Source: Cyanobacteria bacterium UBA8156 (GTDB lineage Bacteria; Cyanobacteriota; Cyanobacteriia; Pseudanabaenales; Pseudanabaenaceae). From it: DNA of 9,462 nt. Of this stretch, positions 8,781 through 9,462 are shown piece after piece. The stretch spans positions 1-9,462 of the forward strand of contig DMPD01000128.1 in the NCBI GenBank assembly GCA_003456125.1, in the 5' to 3' direction. Every line of letters begins with the position of its first letter. Position 1 is the first letter of the stretch. A program made the position numbers and the translations under genes. The notes under the pieces were generated by a model, which saw nothing but the letters and a program-made list of their open reading frames with translations, did no database searches and was not told the origin of the DNA.

Positions 8781-9462
8781 TTAACCCGAAGTGCGCCTGG
8801 TCGCAATCCTATCACTGGGGTTCGTCAGGGGCGGGCGAATCCAGAACCGAACGGCATACAAACACAAAGATTTGACTTCTTGCCAGGCTGCTTCCGATTG
8901 GGCAAAACTCTGGGCGCTAAACAGCAAAAAGTCCGGCCGAAAATACACCCGTCTTTGGGGATGAAGAGGCCAGGGTCGCCGGGAGGGTTCCACCCGGTAA
9001 TCCGTCAGCAACGGTACGACCGCCAGTCCGGTCTGGCGAAAGGTCAAAAAGGCGCGGGCCCCCTGCAACGCCGGCACCATCACCAGCACCCGAGGCACCC
9101 GATCGCCCCAGTTCACCAAGTTGCGATCGCCCAAGATTTTCAAAGTGTCCCGCAAAGACTCGGCGCTGCGGCGGAAATCGTAGCCGGCTTCGTCCAACAC
9201 GATTTGGCCGGCGGGAATGTCGAACTCGTTGCGCAAAATCGTACATATATCGTCGGCCGCCACGATCGTCGTCCGTCGGGTGGTTTCCACGTCCCGCCCC
9301 TGTACCCGCTGCACCACCCGTGGAGAGGGGTCTTGGGGGCCAGCATTGGGGAACAACGCTCCATAACGGCGATCGAACCGCAGGGCCCCAATTTCCGCTT
9401 CGATCTCTGCGGGCGATCGCCCCGTACCCTCAATGCCGCAGGGGTAGTTGGTAGGCCGGAGG
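8781..9462 (-). CDS. YdcF/SanA-like (DUF218) protein, N-terminus beyond the window
   Basis: The frame is open from the right window edge to TAA 8783-8781, giving 226 visible residues; the true start lies outside. The centre resembles the DUF218 (YdcF/ElyC/SanA) fold: QIVLDEAGYDFRRSAESLRDTL stands where the family has its Glu...Ser/Thr...Asn-containing segment. VLVMVPALQGARAFLTFRQTGLAVVPLLTDY stands for the usual 'vllVTS..H..RA...F...G..v.p.p.d' segment. The usual TS-x-x-H core is changed here (VPALQGARA), so catalytic competence is uncertain. The C-terminal AW-x-E-x-K-x-L...R-x-W-I pattern is common in cyanobacterial members. Relatives are envelope proteins linked to peptidoglycan or envelope-carrier metabolism, but no exact reaction is established. 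No signal or membrane segment is seen in the visible part. It stops four bases before the exoprotein ATG, so the two genes are probably one transcription unit. Family call is moderate. Confidence 0.6.
   Translation of the reverse strand, partial: LRPTNYPCGIEGTGRSPAEIEAEIGALRFDRRYGALFPNAGPQDPSPRVVQRVQGRDVETTRRTTIVAADDICTILRNEFDIPAGQIVLDEAGYDFRRSAESLRDTLKILGDRNLVNWGDRVPRVLVMVPALQGARAFLTFRQTGLAVVPLLTDYRVEPSRRPWPLHPQRRVYFRPDFLLFSAQSFAQSEAAWQEVKSLCLYAVRFWIRPPLTNPSDRIATRRTSG

Noticed and set aside
8777..8815. GTG start at 8815 for the exoprotein
   Set aside because: It would add 13 residues before a good signal peptide and overlap the upstream gene; ATG 8776 fits better. It is not fully excluded.

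Overview
The window almost certainly comes from a GC-rich cyanobacterial chromosome. The palindrome GCGATCGC (HIP1, usually extended to GGCGATCGCC) occurs at least 20 times by eye in 9.5 kb, in both coding and intergenic DNA, and such density is a cyanobacterial hallmark. The gene content agrees: a XisF-type recombinase end, the short cyanobacterial form of ThiC, an amylopullulanase-like GH57 enzyme, and a haemagglutinin-like secreted protein of the type common in cyanobacteria. I cannot name the species.

Layout, left to right. (1) Positions 1-615 (+) hold the 3' end of a large serine recombinase. (2) Positions 612-1175 (-) hold a conserved protein of unknown function, tail to tail with the recombinase; the two stop codons overlap. 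(3) A 211-bp spacer with GC-rich inverted repeats follows. (4) A secreted DUF192 protein (1387-1902, -) and a 736-aa GH57 glycosidase (1901-4111, +) are divergent and share their start-codon bases in one CATG. (5) A hairpin and an 11-bp tandem duplication separate GH57 from convergent thiC (4160-5533, -). A TPP riboswitch lies directly upstream of thiC. (6) A minus-strand cluster fills the rest: a YdcF/DUF218-like protein (8781 to the window end), a two-partner-secretion (TPS) haemagglutinin-like exoprotein (8776-6553, frameshifted), and an FkbM-family methyltransferase (6520-5702). Spacings in the cluster are 4 bp and 32 bp, so it looks like one operon that runs toward thiC.

Functionally there are three unrelated themes: alpha-glucan metabolism (GH57), riboswitch-controlled thiamin synthesis (thiC), and a cell-surface or envelope cluster (YdcF-like, TPS exoprotein, FkbM). 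The most notable feature is in the exoprotein. Its reading frame breaks exactly at a run of eight G, and one G fewer would restore a 740-aa protein. The same 14-nt sequence, GGACGGGGGGGGCC, recurs near the 3' end of the gene. It is followed by a short hairpin, and there a -1 shift would open into the FkbM frame. This could be a phase-variable or slippage-controlled surface protein, a decaying gene, or a homopolymer sequencing error; the sequence alone cannot decide. The rest of the window looks like ordinary chromosomal DNA. I see no tRNA, rRNA, CRISPR array or intact insertion sequence.
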